Positions 42,239 to 51,281 of a DNA stretch of 64,000 nt are shown here, piece after piece. The stretch's first letter is position 1, and every line of letters begins with the position of its first letter. A program made the translations under genes and the position numbers. The notes beneath the pieces were generated by a model, which was not told the origin of the DNA, did no database searches, and saw only the letters and a list, made by a program, of their open reading frames with translations. The DNA comes from Bacillota bacterium (GTDB taxonomy: Bacteria; Bacillota; SHA-98; UBA4971), in contig JAAYXB010000047.1 in NCBI GenBank assembly GCA_012516125.1, positions 45,599-109,598 on the forward strand, written 5' to 3'.

Positions 42239-44290
42239 GTGACACGCGAGCGCGTTTCTGGTAGCAACATAATACTTGCAGGCTTCATGGGGGCGGGCAA
42301 GTCCTCCGTCGGTAGGTGCCTTGCCGCGCTGCTCGAGATGGCTCATCTCGACACTGACGCCCTCGTTGAAGCGGAGGCAGGCGCCACCATCAGCGAGATC
42401 TTCCGGACGCGCGGGGAGGCGTGGTTCAGACGCCTGGAAGCCCGCGCAGTGAGGCAGGCCTCTCAGCTCAACAACACCGTCATCTCCGTTGGCGGCGGAG
42501 CGCTCATGGACCAGCGCAACGTCGCCCTCCTGAAGCGCGCAGGCCTTCTCGTATGGCTGCGCACGTCCCCTGAAAGCGTCGTCGCCCGCCTGCGGGCGGA
42601 GGGCACGTCCAGCATAAACGCCAGGCCCGTGCTGGCCGGAAAGGCCGACCTCGAGCAAGTGCGATCCCTGATGAGTGCGCGCGAGAGCGGGTATCGGCAG
42701 GCGCACATCGCGGTCGACACCGATGGCAAGCGCCCGGACGAAATCGCCTGCCAGATCGCCCGGGAGATAGCCTGGGAGACGGACTCTGGAGCGCATGCGC
42801 CTTGCAAGCTAAGTGAAAGTGCAGAGATGCCCCCGGCTTTCGGGAGGGATCGCCGGTGTTGCGCTCGGGAACGGCGCCCCAACCGGTGCGCCTTCACAAA
42901 ATCCGTACAGCCGGACCGCACCAACCCGTGCACGCTCGAGATCCTCGCAGGAGCTTCAGCATACCCTTACCTTCTCGGATACGACCTCCTCGCCCGTCCA
43001 GACACGTACCGAGCCGCCCTCGCCGCACCTACCGCCCCTGGGGGTCCAGGGTCCGGCGACATGCGCCTGCCCGGCAGGATCATCGTGGTCACCACCCCCC
43101 TGCTCCGGTTGCTCTTCGGTGGGCAGCTCGAAGAAGGCCTTCGGGGCTGGCTCGGCCACGATCCGTCCATCGTGTGGGCCATGGTTCCCGATGGCGAGAG
43201 AGCAAAAAGCCTCGCGACCCTGGCGAAGCTGTACGACCTCGCCGCAGCCTCAGGCGCGGGCCGCGACTCGCTGGCGATCGCCCTCGGAGGCGGCACCGTC
43301 GGCGACGTGGCCGGGTTCTTCGCCGCCACATACATGCGCGGCATCAGGCTGGTCCAGGTCCCAACCACGCTCCTGGCAATGGTGGACAGCGCGATAGGCG
43401 GGAAGACCGCTATCAACCTTCGAGCCGCCAAGAACCTGGCGGGCACGTTCTGGCAGCCTGCGGCCGTTATAGCAGACATCGCCACTCTGGGGACGTTGCC
43501 ACTGCGCGATCTCACGAGCGGGCTCGCAGAAGTAGTCAAGGCCGCCGTCATCGGGGACCCAGGTCTCTTCGAAACCCTGGAGCACGTGGCCCGGGTAGTA
43601 GGCGGCGCCGAGACCTGTTCGACCGATGGGTGCCGCACCCCCGGCCTCCGGCGTCCGCGCGCCGCCAGGTTCGCCGCAGCGCGGACCCTCCAGCAGGAAC
43701 CCGCCTTGTGGCAGGACATCGTCCGAGGGGCGGTCATGGTTAAGGCCAAGATCGTGGCCACGGACGAGCGCGACGCAGGAGACCGCCTGCTCCTCAACCT
43801 CGGCCACACGCTCGGCCACGCCATCGAGCGGGCCGGTGGCTTTCGGCGCTGGACCCACGGAGAAGCCGTGGCGATAGGTCTTGCCGCAGCTTGTCGTGCA
43901 TCTGCGCGCCTGGGCTACCTTCAGGAGGACGCCTCGGCCCGGGTGATCCGCCTGCTCACGGGGCTCGGGCTGCCGACGTCGGTCCCACTCGCGGACGGCG
44001 GCGCCCTCCGCAAATCCATCCTGACCGCCATGGCCCTCGACAAGAAAGCCCGCGGGGGCAAGCTTCGCGTCGTGCTGCCGCTCTCCATAGGAAGATGTTC
44101 CATCTGCGAGGACCCGGCCGCCGAAGCACTGGCGGAGGAGATAGCTATGCCTACCGGCTTAGACAGGGAGACCATTCCTTCATCAGGAGGGGAAAAACAT
44201 GGCGGACGCTACTATCATGGTAATTCATGGCCCGAACCTGGACCGGTTAGGCGTGCGAGAGCCAGGTATCTACGGGTCTCAAACCCTTGA
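42239..44290 (+). CDS. aroKB: Fused shikimate kinase / 3-dehydroquinate synthase with repeat-derived linker
   Basis: This single 683-residue frame covers two enzymes. Shikimate kinase (about 1-190) has GFMGAGKSSVGRCLAALLEM and SVGGGALMD. 3-Dehydroquinate synthase (about 230-647) has DSLAIALGGGTVGDVAGF, PTTLLAMVDSAIGGKTAIN and NLGHTLGHAIER. The linker (about 191-226) is encoded by a family A repeat (42809-42920) read in frame, and no start codon suits a separate aroB. GTG at 42239 follows GGGGAGG by 6 nt. The last 92 bp overlap aroQ, adding residues that AroB does not normally have. I trust the fusion because neither a stop nor a restart lies in the linker; a sequencing error cannot be excluded. 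Confidence 0.88.
   Translation: MTRERVSGSNIILAGFMGAGKSSVGRCLAALLEMAHLDTDALVEAEAGATISEIFRTRGEAWFRRLEARAVRQASQLNNTVISVGGGALMDQRNVALLKRAGLLVWLRTSPESVVARLRAEGTSSINARPVLAGKADLEQVRSLMSARESGYRQAHIAVDTDGKRPDEIACQIAREIAWETDSGAHAPCKLSESAEMPPAFGRDRRCCARERRPNRCAFTKSVQPDRTNPCTLEILAGASAYPYLLGYDLLARPDTYRAALAAPTAPGGPGSGDMRLPGRIIVVTTPLLRLLFGGQLEEGLRGWLGHDPSIVWAMVPDGERAKSLATLAKLYDLAAASGAGRDSLAIALGGGTVGDVAGFFAATYMRGIRLVQVPTTLLAMVDSAIGGKTAINLRAAKNLAGTFWQPAAVIADIATLGTLPLRDLTSGLAEVVKAAVIGDPGLFETLEHVARVVGGAETCSTDGCRTPGLRRPRAARFAAARTLQQEPALWQDIVRGAVMVKAKIVATDERDAGDRLLLNLGHTLGHAIERAGGFRRWTHGEAVAIGLAAACRASARLGYLQEDASARVIRLLTGLGLPTSVPLADGGALRKSILTAMALDKKARGGKLRVVLPLSIGRCSICEDPAAEALAEEIAMPTGLDRETIPSSGGEKHGGRYYHGNSWPEPGPVRRARARYLRVSNP
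42809..42920 (+). repeat. Inverted-repeat element family A, copy inside aroKB
   Basis: CTAAGTGAAAGTGCAGAGATG opens it, as in other copies. CCCCCGGCTTTCGGGAGGGA and TCGCCGGTGTTGCGCTCGGG follow, then ACGGCGCCCC, and CACAAAATCCG. After the GCCGGTG block the inner part runs in the orientation seen in the reverse copy at 26591. It encodes the AroK-AroB linker. Confidence 0.75.
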
Positions 44291-44642
44291 CAGCATCAAC
44301 GCTCTTATCGAACAGGAAGCGCGGGCCCTGGACGTAGCGGTGGAGATTCACCAGACGAATCACGAGGGCGAGGTAGTGAGCCTCATATGGGACGCCGCGG
44401 ACCGCTGCGACGGCCTCGTCATCAACCCTGGAGCGTATACCCACTATAGCATCGCCATCCGCGACGCCATCGCCGGTAGCGGGCTTCCCACCATCGAAGT
44501 CCATCTTTCCAACATCCACGCCCGCGAGGAGTTCCGCCGCCACTCGGTGATCGCCCCTGTGGTGCGCGGTCAGATTTCCGGCCTCGGCCCTCTGGGCTAC
44601 GTTCTGGCGCTTCGGGCCCTGGTATCGCTCGCGAGGGACTAA
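44199..44642 (+). CDS. aroQ: Type II 3-dehydroquinate dehydratase
   Basis: It dehydrates 3-dehydroquinate to 3-dehydroshikimate by the trans mechanism. The 147-residue protein has VIHGPNLDRLGVREPGIYGS with the catalytic Tyr, QTNHEGEVV, INPGAYTHYSIAIRDAI and EVHLSNIHAREEFRRHSV. Length and motifs are standard. ATG at 44199 follows GGAGGGGAAAAAC. It starts 92 bp inside the 3' end of aroKB in another frame. It is the last gene of the operon and completes the pathway. Confidence 0.96.
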   Translation: MADATIMVIHGPNLDRLGVREPGIYGSQTLDSINALIEQEARALDVAVEIHQTNHEGEVVSLIWDAADRCDGLVINPGAYTHYSIAIRDAIAGSGLPTIEVHLSNIHAREEFRRHSVIAPVVRGQISGLGPLGYVLALRALVSLARD

Positions 44643-44704
44643 GAGGCACATCAAGCCCATATTCCGCGCCCAGGGCCTCTTCATGACCTCAGAGCCCCAT
44701 GGCC

Positions 44705-45712
44705 TCAGGAGTACCTCAGGCAAGCCACCTGATGGCCCCTGCCGACATCCTTGAGAACAGGTTGGGTCTCCTTGCAGGCGTCGGTCATCACAGGGCACCT
44801 CGTCCAGAACCTGCAGCCCAGAGGCGGGTTCAGAGGGCTTGGCACGTCCCCCTGGAGGATCAGCCTCTGGCGCTTGCGCCGCGGGTCGGGTATGGGGATA
44901 GCCGATATGAGGGCCTGGGTGTAAGGGTGGAGCGGCTCTGCGTAGATCTCCTCGCTGTCGGCCACCTCGATGAGCTTGCCCAGGTACATCACGCCCACCC
45001 TGTTGGAGATGTGCTTCACGACGTGCAGCCCGTGGGCGATGAAAAGGTAAGTGACGCCGAACCTGGCCTGGAGGTCTTCGAGGAGGTTCAGGATCTGGCT
45101 CTGAATCGAGACGTCCAGCGCCGAAACAGGCTCGTCGCACACGATGAGCTTGGGTGATGTGGCAAGGGCTCTTGCTATCCCGATCCTCTGGCGCTGGCCG
45201 CCCGAGAACTCGTGGGGGTACCTCCGCATATGCTGCGGGGAAAGGCCTACCATGTCCAGCAGCTCCGCAACCCTCTCCTCAAGCGCCTTCCCCCTCTTCA
45301 CAATCCCATGGTAGGCAAGAGCCTCCCCCACTATCTCCATGACGGTGTGCCGCGGATTCAGCGAACCGTATGGATCCTGGAAGATCACCTGCATTTGAGG
45401 GCGCATGCGGGCAAGCTGCCGCGAATCGAGCTTCATGAGATCTATCCCGTCAAAGAGGATCCGGCCTTTCGTGGGCTCTATTAGTCGCAATATGGCCCGA
45501 GCCGTCGTAGTCTTGCCGCAGCCGCTTTCGCCCACGAGGCCAAGCGTCTCGCCGCGACGTATCGTGAAGCTCACGTCGTCAACGGCCTTGATCCAGCCCA
45601 CTACCGTCCGGAAGACCCCGGCGCGGACCGGAAACCACTTGACAAGGCCCTCCACCTCAACCAGGTTCGGCGAGGCCTCGGTCACACCCACCTCTTTCAA
45701 CGCCACGCTCAC
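44705..45712 (-). CDS. Peptide/nickel ABC transporter ATPase (OppF/DppF type)
   Basis: This is the second ATPase of a peptide-type importer, 335 residues. Walker A is [15 protein letters not shown], the signature [15 protein letters not shown], and Walker [14 protein letters not shown]. The H-loop reads FIAHGLHVV, so the usual Asp after the switch His is Gly. The C-terminal oligopeptide module ends with [11 protein letters not shown] at 45712 directly follows the stop of the upstream ATPase gene; GAGGAGG lies ahead. It ends the A-B-C-D-F operon and converges with aroQ. Confidence 0.93.
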   Translation of the reverse strand: MSVALKEVGVTEASPNLVEVEGLVKWFPVRAGVFRTVVGWIKAVDDVSFTIRRGETLGLVGESGCGKTTTARAILRLIEPTKGRILFDGIDLMKLDSRQLARMRPQMQVIFQDPYGSLNPRHTVMEIVGEALAYHGIVKRGKALEERVAELLDMVGLSPQHMRRYPHEFSGGQRQRIGIARALATSPKLIVCDEPVSALDVSIQSQILNLLEDLQARFGVTYLFIAHGLHVVKHISNRVGVMYLGKLIEVADSEEIYAEPLHPYTQALISAIPIPDPRRKRQRLILQGDVPSPLNPPLGCRFWTRCPVMTDACKETQPVLKDVGRGHQVACLRYS

Positions 45713-46702
45713 TTAAGAATCCACCTCCTCAGGGGGCGAATCCCGGCGGAAACATCTCACCCTGCGGCCATCGATCACGCTGAGCGCCGGTGTCTTAACC
45801 CGGCAGATGTCCTGAGCCTCGGTGCATCTCGGATGGAACCTGCAGCCGGACGGGAGCTCGAGAAGGTTCGGAACAGATCCCTCGATGACGTGAAGCCGCA
45901 CTTTGCCCGCCTCGAGCCTGGGTATCGATCTCAGCAAGGCGGCGGTGTACGGGTGTCGCGGGTCAGCAAACAGATCGTCACAGCAAGCTTCCTCCACGAT
46001 CTGTCCGGCATACATCACCACGACCCTCTGGGCCATCTCCGCTATGACGCCAAGGTCGTGAGTGATGAGAAGCACGCTCATTCCGACCTCGTCTTTGAGC
46101 TGCCGTATGAGATCGAGGATCTGAGCCTGGATGGTGACGTCAAGGGCGGTCGTGGGCTCGTCTGCTATGAGAAGCTTGGGGTTGCACGAAAGCGCCATGG
46201 CGATCATCGCCCTCTGGCGCATCCCCCCGGACAGCTGGTGCGGAAACTCATCGATCCGCTTCTCTGGAAGGGGAATTCCGACGAGACGCAGCATCTCAAT
46301 GGCCCTCTCCCTGGCTTCGCGTCGCGAGGCCTTCTGGTGGAGGATTATCGCTTCGGAGATCTGCCTCCCGATCGTGAACACCGGGTTCAGCGAAGTCATC
46401 GGCTCCTGGAATATCATAGAGATCTTGTTTCCGCGTATGGCCCGCATCTCATCGTGGGACAGCTTCAGGAGGTCCTGACCCTGAAACCAGATCTCTCCCG
46501 AGGTTATCTTACCGGGGGGAGACTGGATGAGTCGCATTATCGAAAGAGAGGTCACCGACTTACCGCAGCCGGACTCCCCTACCATGCCCACGGTTTCACC
46601 TTCGGCGACGCAAAACGATACCCTGTCCGCGGCTGTGACCACTCCGTCGTCGGTGAAGAACTTCGTCGTGAGGTTCTTTACTTGAACCAGATCCTTTGGC
46701 AC
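45713..46702 (-). CDS. Peptide/nickel ABC transporter ATPase (OppD/DppD type)
   Basis: This is the first ATPase of the importer, 329 residues: Walker [17 protein letters not shown], signature [16 protein letters not shown], Walker [14 protein letters not shown] and H-loop [13 protein letters not shown]. The OppD C-terminal module contains CRFHPRC. GTG at 46702 lies 13 bp after the permease stop, with AGGGGTGA upstream. Its stop abuts the GTG of the next ATPase. D and F ATPases are expected to form a heterodimer under the two permeases. Confidence 0.94.
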   Translation of the reverse strand: MPKDLVQVKNLTTKFFTDDGVVTAADRVSFCVAEGETVGMVGESGCGKSVTSLSIMRLIQSPPGKITSGEIWFQGQDLLKLSHDEMRAIRGNKISMIFQEPMTSLNPVFTIGRQISEAIILHQKASRREARERAIEMLRLVGIPLPEKRIDEFPHQLSGGMRQRAMIAMALSCNPKLLIADEPTTALDVTIQAQILDLIRQLKDEVGMSVLLITHDLGVIAEMAQRVVVMYAGQIVEEACCDDLFADPRHPYTAALLRSIPRLEAGKVRLHVIEGSVPNLLELPSGCRFHPRCTEAQDICRVKTPALSVIDGRRVRCFRRDSPPEEVDS

Positions 46703-46715
46703 CCGAAAGTCACCC

Positions 46716-47618
46716 CTATCTCTTGAGCCTCGGGTCCAGGGCATCCCGCAAACCATCACCAAACAGGTTGAAGGCGAGCACCGTCACTATGAGGGCGACG
46801 CCAGGCCAGATCCCGAAGAAAGGAGCAACCCGCAAGTAGGCCCTGGAGTCGTATATCATGTTCCCCCAGCTTGGGGCGGGCGGCTGAATGCCGAGACCGA
46901 GGAAGGCGAGCCCCGCCTCGCCCATGATGGTCCCGGGGATGCTCAGGGTAATCGAGACAATCAGGGGCCCGAGGCAGTTGGGAAGGATGTGCCGCACGAT
47001 GATCCGGGCATCCGAAAAACCCTGAGCACGAGCGGCTTCCACATATTCCGATTCCTTCAGCTGCATCACGAGCCCGCGGACGAATCTCGACGTCCCGGCC
47101 CAGCCAAAAGCTGAAAATGCCAGTATGAGGACGGGCAGACTGGAGCCCAGGGCAAACCTTATCCCGATATAGAAGAGGAGGTCCGGAAAGGCCATCAGCA
47201 CCTCGAGCACCCGGGATATGGCCATGTCTATCCATCCGCCGTAGTACCCGGCAACGGACCCCACGGTAATACCTATGATCCTTGTGATCGCCTCGACCAC
47301 TATGGCGAGGGTCAGCGAAACCCTTGCCCCGTAGATTATCCTCGAGAGGATATCGCGCCCAAACTGGTCTGCTCCGAGGATATACGTGCCGTTCCTCGTT
47401 ATCTTCGAAGGTGAACCGGGTTTCGCGAACCGCGCCCGCAAGTCCTGATCCGTGGGGCTTGCCGGCGCGAGCAAATCCGCGAAGATGCCAACGAACAGGA
47501 CCAGCAGGACGAAAACAAGGCCCACCACAGCAGGTTTATTCCGCTTGAGCCTGCGCCAGGAATCCGCCCACAGAGTCCTACCGGCAGGGATCTTGCTTTC
47601 GCGTGTGAGAAGCCGCAT
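46716..47618 (-). CDS. Peptide/nickel ABC transporter permease (OppC/DppC type)
   Basis: This 300-residue permease has an N-terminal cytoplasmic segment, about six helices and the binding-protein-dependent transport loop [20 protein letters not shown]. The Asp/Gly-rich [19 protein letters not shown] is an OppC hallmark. ATG at 47618 follows GGAG closely; an AGGAGG lies further upstream. It lies 31 bp after dppB and 13 bp before the ATPase. Confidence 0.94.
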   Translation of the reverse strand: MRLLTRESKIPAGRTLWADSWRRLKRNKPAVVGLVFVLLVLFVGIFADLLAPASPTDQDLRARFAKPGSPSKITRNGTYILGADQFGRDILSRIIYGARVSLTLAIVVEAITRIIGITVGSVAGYYGGWIDMAISRVLEVLMAFPDLLFYIGIRFALGSSLPVLILAFSAFGWAGTSRFVRGLVMQLKESEYVEAARAQGFSDARIIVRHILPNCLGPLIVSITLSIPGTIMGEAGLAFLGLGIQPPAPSWGNMIYDSRAYLRVAPFFGIWPGVALIVTVLAFNLFGDGLRDALDPRLKR

Positions 47619-47649
47619 CTCCTATCTTCTTGCCTCCTTATCGTGAGGG

Positions 47650-48570
47650 TCACTCCAGGCGGATCCTGGGATCAAGGTAGGCGTAAGAGATATCCACGAT
47701 CAGAATGCCAACGCACAGCACGACCGCGCCAAAGAGAACCGTCCCCTGCATGAGAGGAAAGTCCCTTTGCTGCATGGCCTTCACGGCCAGGCTTCCAAGA
47801 CCGGGTATGGCAAACACCGTTTCAGTGAAGAACGACCCGGTGAGAAGCCCCGAGATCTGCATCCCGATTATGGTCACAATGGGTATCATCGCGTTCCTCA
47901 ATGCGTGCGAGTAAATGACGATTTTCTCGGCAAGTCCCTTGGCCCGGGCGGTCCTGACGTAGTCCTGCCTGATGACATCCAACATCGTGGTACGCGTAAG
48001 ACGAGCTATCGACGCCGAAAAGCGCGTCCCTAACACGATTGCCGGCAAAACCATGTGCCATGGGCTGTAATACCCCGAAATCGGAAACCACCTGAGGTAG
48101 TACCCGAACACCAGCTGAGCGATCATTGCGACCCAGAAGACCGGCGCCGATATCGCGGTGAGAGTCGCGACCATGGTGGCGTGGTCGAGAAAGGAGTATT
48201 GCTTCACCGCCGAGATGATGCCCACGGTCAGGCCTATGGCTATCGCCACCGCTGCAGCAGATAGAGCCAGCTTCGCGGTGGTCGGGAACGTCCTCATGAT
48301 GAGCGCGGTCACCGGCTGCCGAAGCTTGTATGACATGCCAAGGTCTCCTCGCAGGGCGCCCGCGACGAACCGCAGATACTGGATGTGAAGCGGAGCGTCC
48401 AGGCCAAGCTCCTTCCTCACCATCGCGATAGTCTCCGGATCCGTGCGCTTGCCCAGCATTTCGATGACGGGATCGCCGGGGACCACGTTCATCAGGATGA
48501 AGGTGACCAGGGTTACCCCGATCAGGACCGGTATCATCATGAGAATCCGCCGTGTGACGTACTGCAGCAA
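47650..48570 (-). CDS. Peptide/nickel ABC transporter permease (OppB/DppB type)
   Basis: This 306-residue permease begins LQYVTRRILMMIPVLIGVTL. It has the MNVVPGDPV periplasmic signature and six helices, and the coupling loop DYVRTARAKGLAEKIVIYSH. The likely start is TTG at 48570. It is separated from the upstream binding protein gene by 303 bp of 9-bp repeats, which is unusual for this operon type. Confidence 0.93.
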   Translation of the reverse strand: MLQYVTRRILMMIPVLIGVTLVTFILMNVVPGDPVIEMLGKRTDPETIAMVRKELGLDAPLHIQYLRFVAGALRGDLGMSYKLRQPVTALIMRTFPTTAKLALSAAAVAIAIGLTVGIISAVKQYSFLDHATMVATLTAISAPVFWVAMIAQLVFGYYLRWFPISGYYSPWHMVLPAIVLGTRFSASIARLTRTTMLDVIRQDYVRTARAKGLAEKIVIYSHALRNAMIPIVTIIGMQISGLLTGSFFTETVFAIPGLGSLAVKAMQQRDFPLMQGTVLFGAVVLCVGILIVDISYAYLDPRIRLE

Positions 48571-48591
48571 AACCCCTCACCCCGCAATGAC

Positions 48592-48804
48592 GCGCAAAGT
48601 CGCAAAGCACGCGAATGGCGCGAGTGGCGCGAATGGCACAAGTGGCGCTAGCGGCAGGAGTGGCGCGAGCGCCGCAGGTCCCGCGCGTGCGGCGTGTCCG
48701 GCCTGCCCGGCGTGTCCGGCGCGTCCGGCGCGGCGTGCGGCGGGTACCGCATGTGCCGCAGGCACGACGAGTGCCGCGCGTGCGGCGAGCGCCGCGGGCG
48801 CCGC
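48592..48804 (+). repeat. 9-bp tandem repeats between dppA and dppB
   Basis: About 23 units of nine bases (GCGAATGGC, GCGAGTGGC, GCGTGTCCG, GCGCGTCCG and similar) run through the intergenic stretch. The units drift from GAATGGC-like to GTCCG-like to CCGC-like. All frames are open and give Ala/Ser/Gly or Cys/Pro repeats, without any domain. Confidence 0.8.
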
Positions 48805-48873
48805 AAGCGGGGGTACGCCCATTTCCGGGCGCACCCCGCGGCCCGCGCGTTTCCCTCACTTGGTGCGTGTCCC

Positions 48874-50478
48874 TTACTTCCCAGGTGAGTCCTTCCAGGT
48901 GTGCTTGTAGCTGTTCACTCCCGTGGGATGCATGATCACCCCATGGACGTTCTTCTGGACCAGAAGAAGGTCAAGGGGATGGAGCAGCGGAACGATGGCG
49001 CAATCGTCCCTGATGATGATCGTCTCCGCTTCCTGGTACTTCCGGGCCCTGACCTTGGGATCCGTCTCCACCTTTGCCTCTTCGAGGAGTTTGGTGACCT
49101 TGTCGTTCCGATACTGCGTGGACATCATCTCAGAGGGATGGAAGTAAGTGTACAAATAGTTGTCGGGGTCCGGAATGTCAGCCCACCAGTTCCCGTAGTT
49201 CGCCGGAACCTTTCCCTTGGACCTTGCCTCACCGAAAGCCGCCCTCTCGGTGAGGACCACGTCCAGCTCTATGCCGACTTGCTTGGCCATCTCCTGTATG
49301 GCGATGTTCGTGTCGGCAAGGGCGGTGCCTCCCCGCTGCCACGCTTCGCACTTCACAGACTTGCCCTCGGCTTTGAGTTCCTGGACCAGTTTCTTGGCCT
49401 TCTCGGGGTCATAAGGCAGCGCCGGTCCTTTGCCCATCTCGAACGCTCCAGGAATGCCGGGAGTCACGAAGCTGGTGGCCACCACCGCGTCGCCTCCCCA
49501 GATGGAGTCGATAATGGCCTGTTTGTCGATGCACATGGCGAGCGCCTTGCGAAGCCTTACGTCTTTCCATGCCGGGTCGCTCATGTTGAACACGAAGTAG
49601 TACGTGGCAAGAGGCGTTGATTTCAGGAGCTCGTACCTGCCGGTGCTGAGGAGCCTCTGTCGCTCTTCCGCCTCAGAGGGAACACCTACGACATCGAGAT
49701 TGCCCGCCTCGAACTCCATGAGCGCGGTGGTGTAGTCCCCGATAATCCGGTAGTTGATGCCGTCGAGATAAGGAAGGCCCTCCTCAAAATAGTTGGGGTT
49801 CCTTTCAAGGATGATCTCGGTGTTGGGGACGTATCTCTTGAGCTTGAACGGCCCCGTGCCGACCGGGTTGTGCGCCCACTTATCGCCTGCTTCGGTCACG
49901 AGCTTCTTGGAGTAGATTGAAGCCGAGGGCACCGCGAGGTTGGCAAGGAACGGCGCGTAAGGTTTTTCCAGCGTGAGCTTGAAGCGGTACTTGTCGACGA
50001 TGGTGATACCCGATACGGAGGCAGCCTTTCCATTCACAAATTCCTTGGCGCCCTTGATAGGGTCAAAAAGCCACTTGCTGAGGCCGACCGGGCCGAGCAT
50101 CCGCTCGATGGTGAACTTAACGTCCTCGGAAGTAAGCTCGGTCTTGCCGTCGTGGAACTTGACCCCCTTTTTCAGCTCGAAGGAATACACGAGGCCGTCC
50201 TTGGATATCTCAGGCATCTTGGCCAAAAGCTCCGGCTCGAGTTCCAGGGTCGCTCCTTTGTACCTGACGAGGGTATTGAAGATCTCCCTGGCGAGACCGT
50301 ATACGGCGAGCGTGGTGTCTGCCTGCACGTCGAAGGTGCCCGGGTCTTCACCAAAGTAGTCGTTGAGGATGCCACCCGCTTTCGCGCTCGCCAACGTTGC
50401 GGTGCCGCCCCACGCGAGCATCAAACTCAGAACCAGCATCGCACCCAGGGTCGTGGACACAAGCCTTCCGAGTTTCAT
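48874..50478 (-). CDS. Peptide/nickel ABC transporter substrate-binding protein (SBP_bac_5)
   Basis: This is the extracytoplasmic receptor of the importer, 534 residues. A signal peptide (about 1-32, ending in ASA) lacks a lipobox cysteine. The SBP_bac_5 fold shows LVRYKGATLELEPELLAKMPE, NPVGTGPFKLKRY and DVRLRKALAMCIDKQAII. The family includes dipeptide, oligopeptide, nickel and sugar-oligomer binders, and substrate cannot be told here. ATAAGGAGG lies 12 nt before ATG 50478. It is first in the operon. Absence of a lipid anchor in a Gram-positive would need another way to hold it at the membrane. Confidence 0.93.
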   Translation of the reverse strand: MKLGRLVSTTLGAMLVLSLMLAWGGTATLASAKAGGILNDYFGEDPGTFDVQADTTLAVYGLAREIFNTLVRYKGATLELEPELLAKMPEISKDGLVYSFELKKGVKFHDGKTELTSEDVKFTIERMLGPVGLSKWLFDPIKGAKEFVNGKAASVSGITIVDKYRFKLTLEKPYAPFLANLAVPSASIYSKKLVTEAGDKWAHNPVGTGPFKLKRYVPNTEIILERNPNYFEEGLPYLDGINYRIIGDYTTALMEFEAGNLDVVGVPSEAEERQRLLSTGRYELLKSTPLATYYFVFNMSDPAWKDVRLRKALAMCIDKQAIIDSIWGGDAVVATSFVTPGIPGAFEMGKGPALPYDPEKAKKLVQELKAEGKSVKCEAWQRGGTALADTNIAIQEMAKQVGIELDVVLTERAAFGEARSKGKVPANYGNWWADIPDPDNYLYTYFHPSEMMSTQYRNDKVTKLLEEAKVETDPKVRARKYQEAETIIIRDDCAIVPLLHPLDLLLVQKNVHGVIMHPTGVNSYKHTWKDSPGK

Positions 50479-50891
50479 CTTTAGGATTACCTCCTTATGC
50501 GGCTGTCGCGGCCGGCTGATATAGCGGCCTCGTTCCGAGACTGCTGTCTTCTACTCCTAACCTACTCTCCTGGACGCCCTACACGCCTTGAGACCTTGAG
50601 CTTACCGAGCTCCTATCGACCCCCTTCCCTCTCCTCTTCTCTCGTCTCCTCCCCTCTCCTCTCTTCCCGTCCCCTCCCCTCCCATCCCAACCCATCCAGT
50701 CCGGTCCTATCCCATCGCATCCCATCCCGTCCGATCCCATCCCAGGGCGGCATCCGACTTTCTCTTGGCCTGCCTCGCATACTCGGATGATGGCAACCCC
50801 AGAGGGTGCTTCCAGGATAGCAAGATAATTCGTTGAGACCCACTTTGATCCCTGCATGGTTTGCGATTGCTTTTCTTTCCCGTCGGGCCGC
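50479..50891. other. Intergenic stretch with pyrimidine tract
   Basis: From about 50600 to 50750 the plus strand is almost purely CT: CTCTCCTCTT units, then CCCATCCCAT and CCCGTCC pentamer and decamer units. Such tracts can form triplex or slipped structures. No gene is seen. Confidence 0.6.
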
Positions 50892-51047
50892 TCCGACGGA
50901 TGGCTTTGCCGCAAGGCTCCGCTGGATAGCTCCGGTGGCCAATTCCGCCGGGTAGTTCCGACAGGCAGCTTCGGCGGGCAGCACCGGTGGGCAGTTCCGG
51001 CGGGCGGCTTCGCCACGCGTCTCCGTCGGACGGCTTCGTCATGACCG
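50892..51047 (+). repeat. 13-bp tandem repeat, about 12 units
   Basis: Units of exactly 13 bases begin at 50892 and recur to about 51035: TCCGACGGATGGC, TCCGCTGGATAGC, TCCGCCGGGTAGT, TTCGGCGGGCAGC, TCCGGCGGGCGGC and related ones. The consensus is TYCGGCGGGYRGC. Thirteen is not a multiple of three, so a coding role in a single frame is unlikely. Confidence 0.85.
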
Positions 51048-51281
51048 GAACCGCGAGGCCGAGGCGTGGCTAAAAACCTGCTCCAAGAGATGCAATAATG
51101 AGCGGTCGGCGTCGCAGAAACTCCCCTGCGTCCGGGAGGTGCCGCCAGCAGGTAACGGGCCACGCGACGTCGAACGTCGGCTTGGAGCCGCGTGCGGTTG
51201 GTCGGGCGTGGTGCGACGATTGCGCTCGGTATCGACGATTGCACTCGGTATCTGAGGCCGTAAAGGAGGTAGCCCACCGAG

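Noticed and set aside
44643..44704. Terminator between aroQ and the ABC transporter
   Set aside because: GAGGC and GCCTC segments can pair, but the loop is about 26 bases and no T run follows on either strand.
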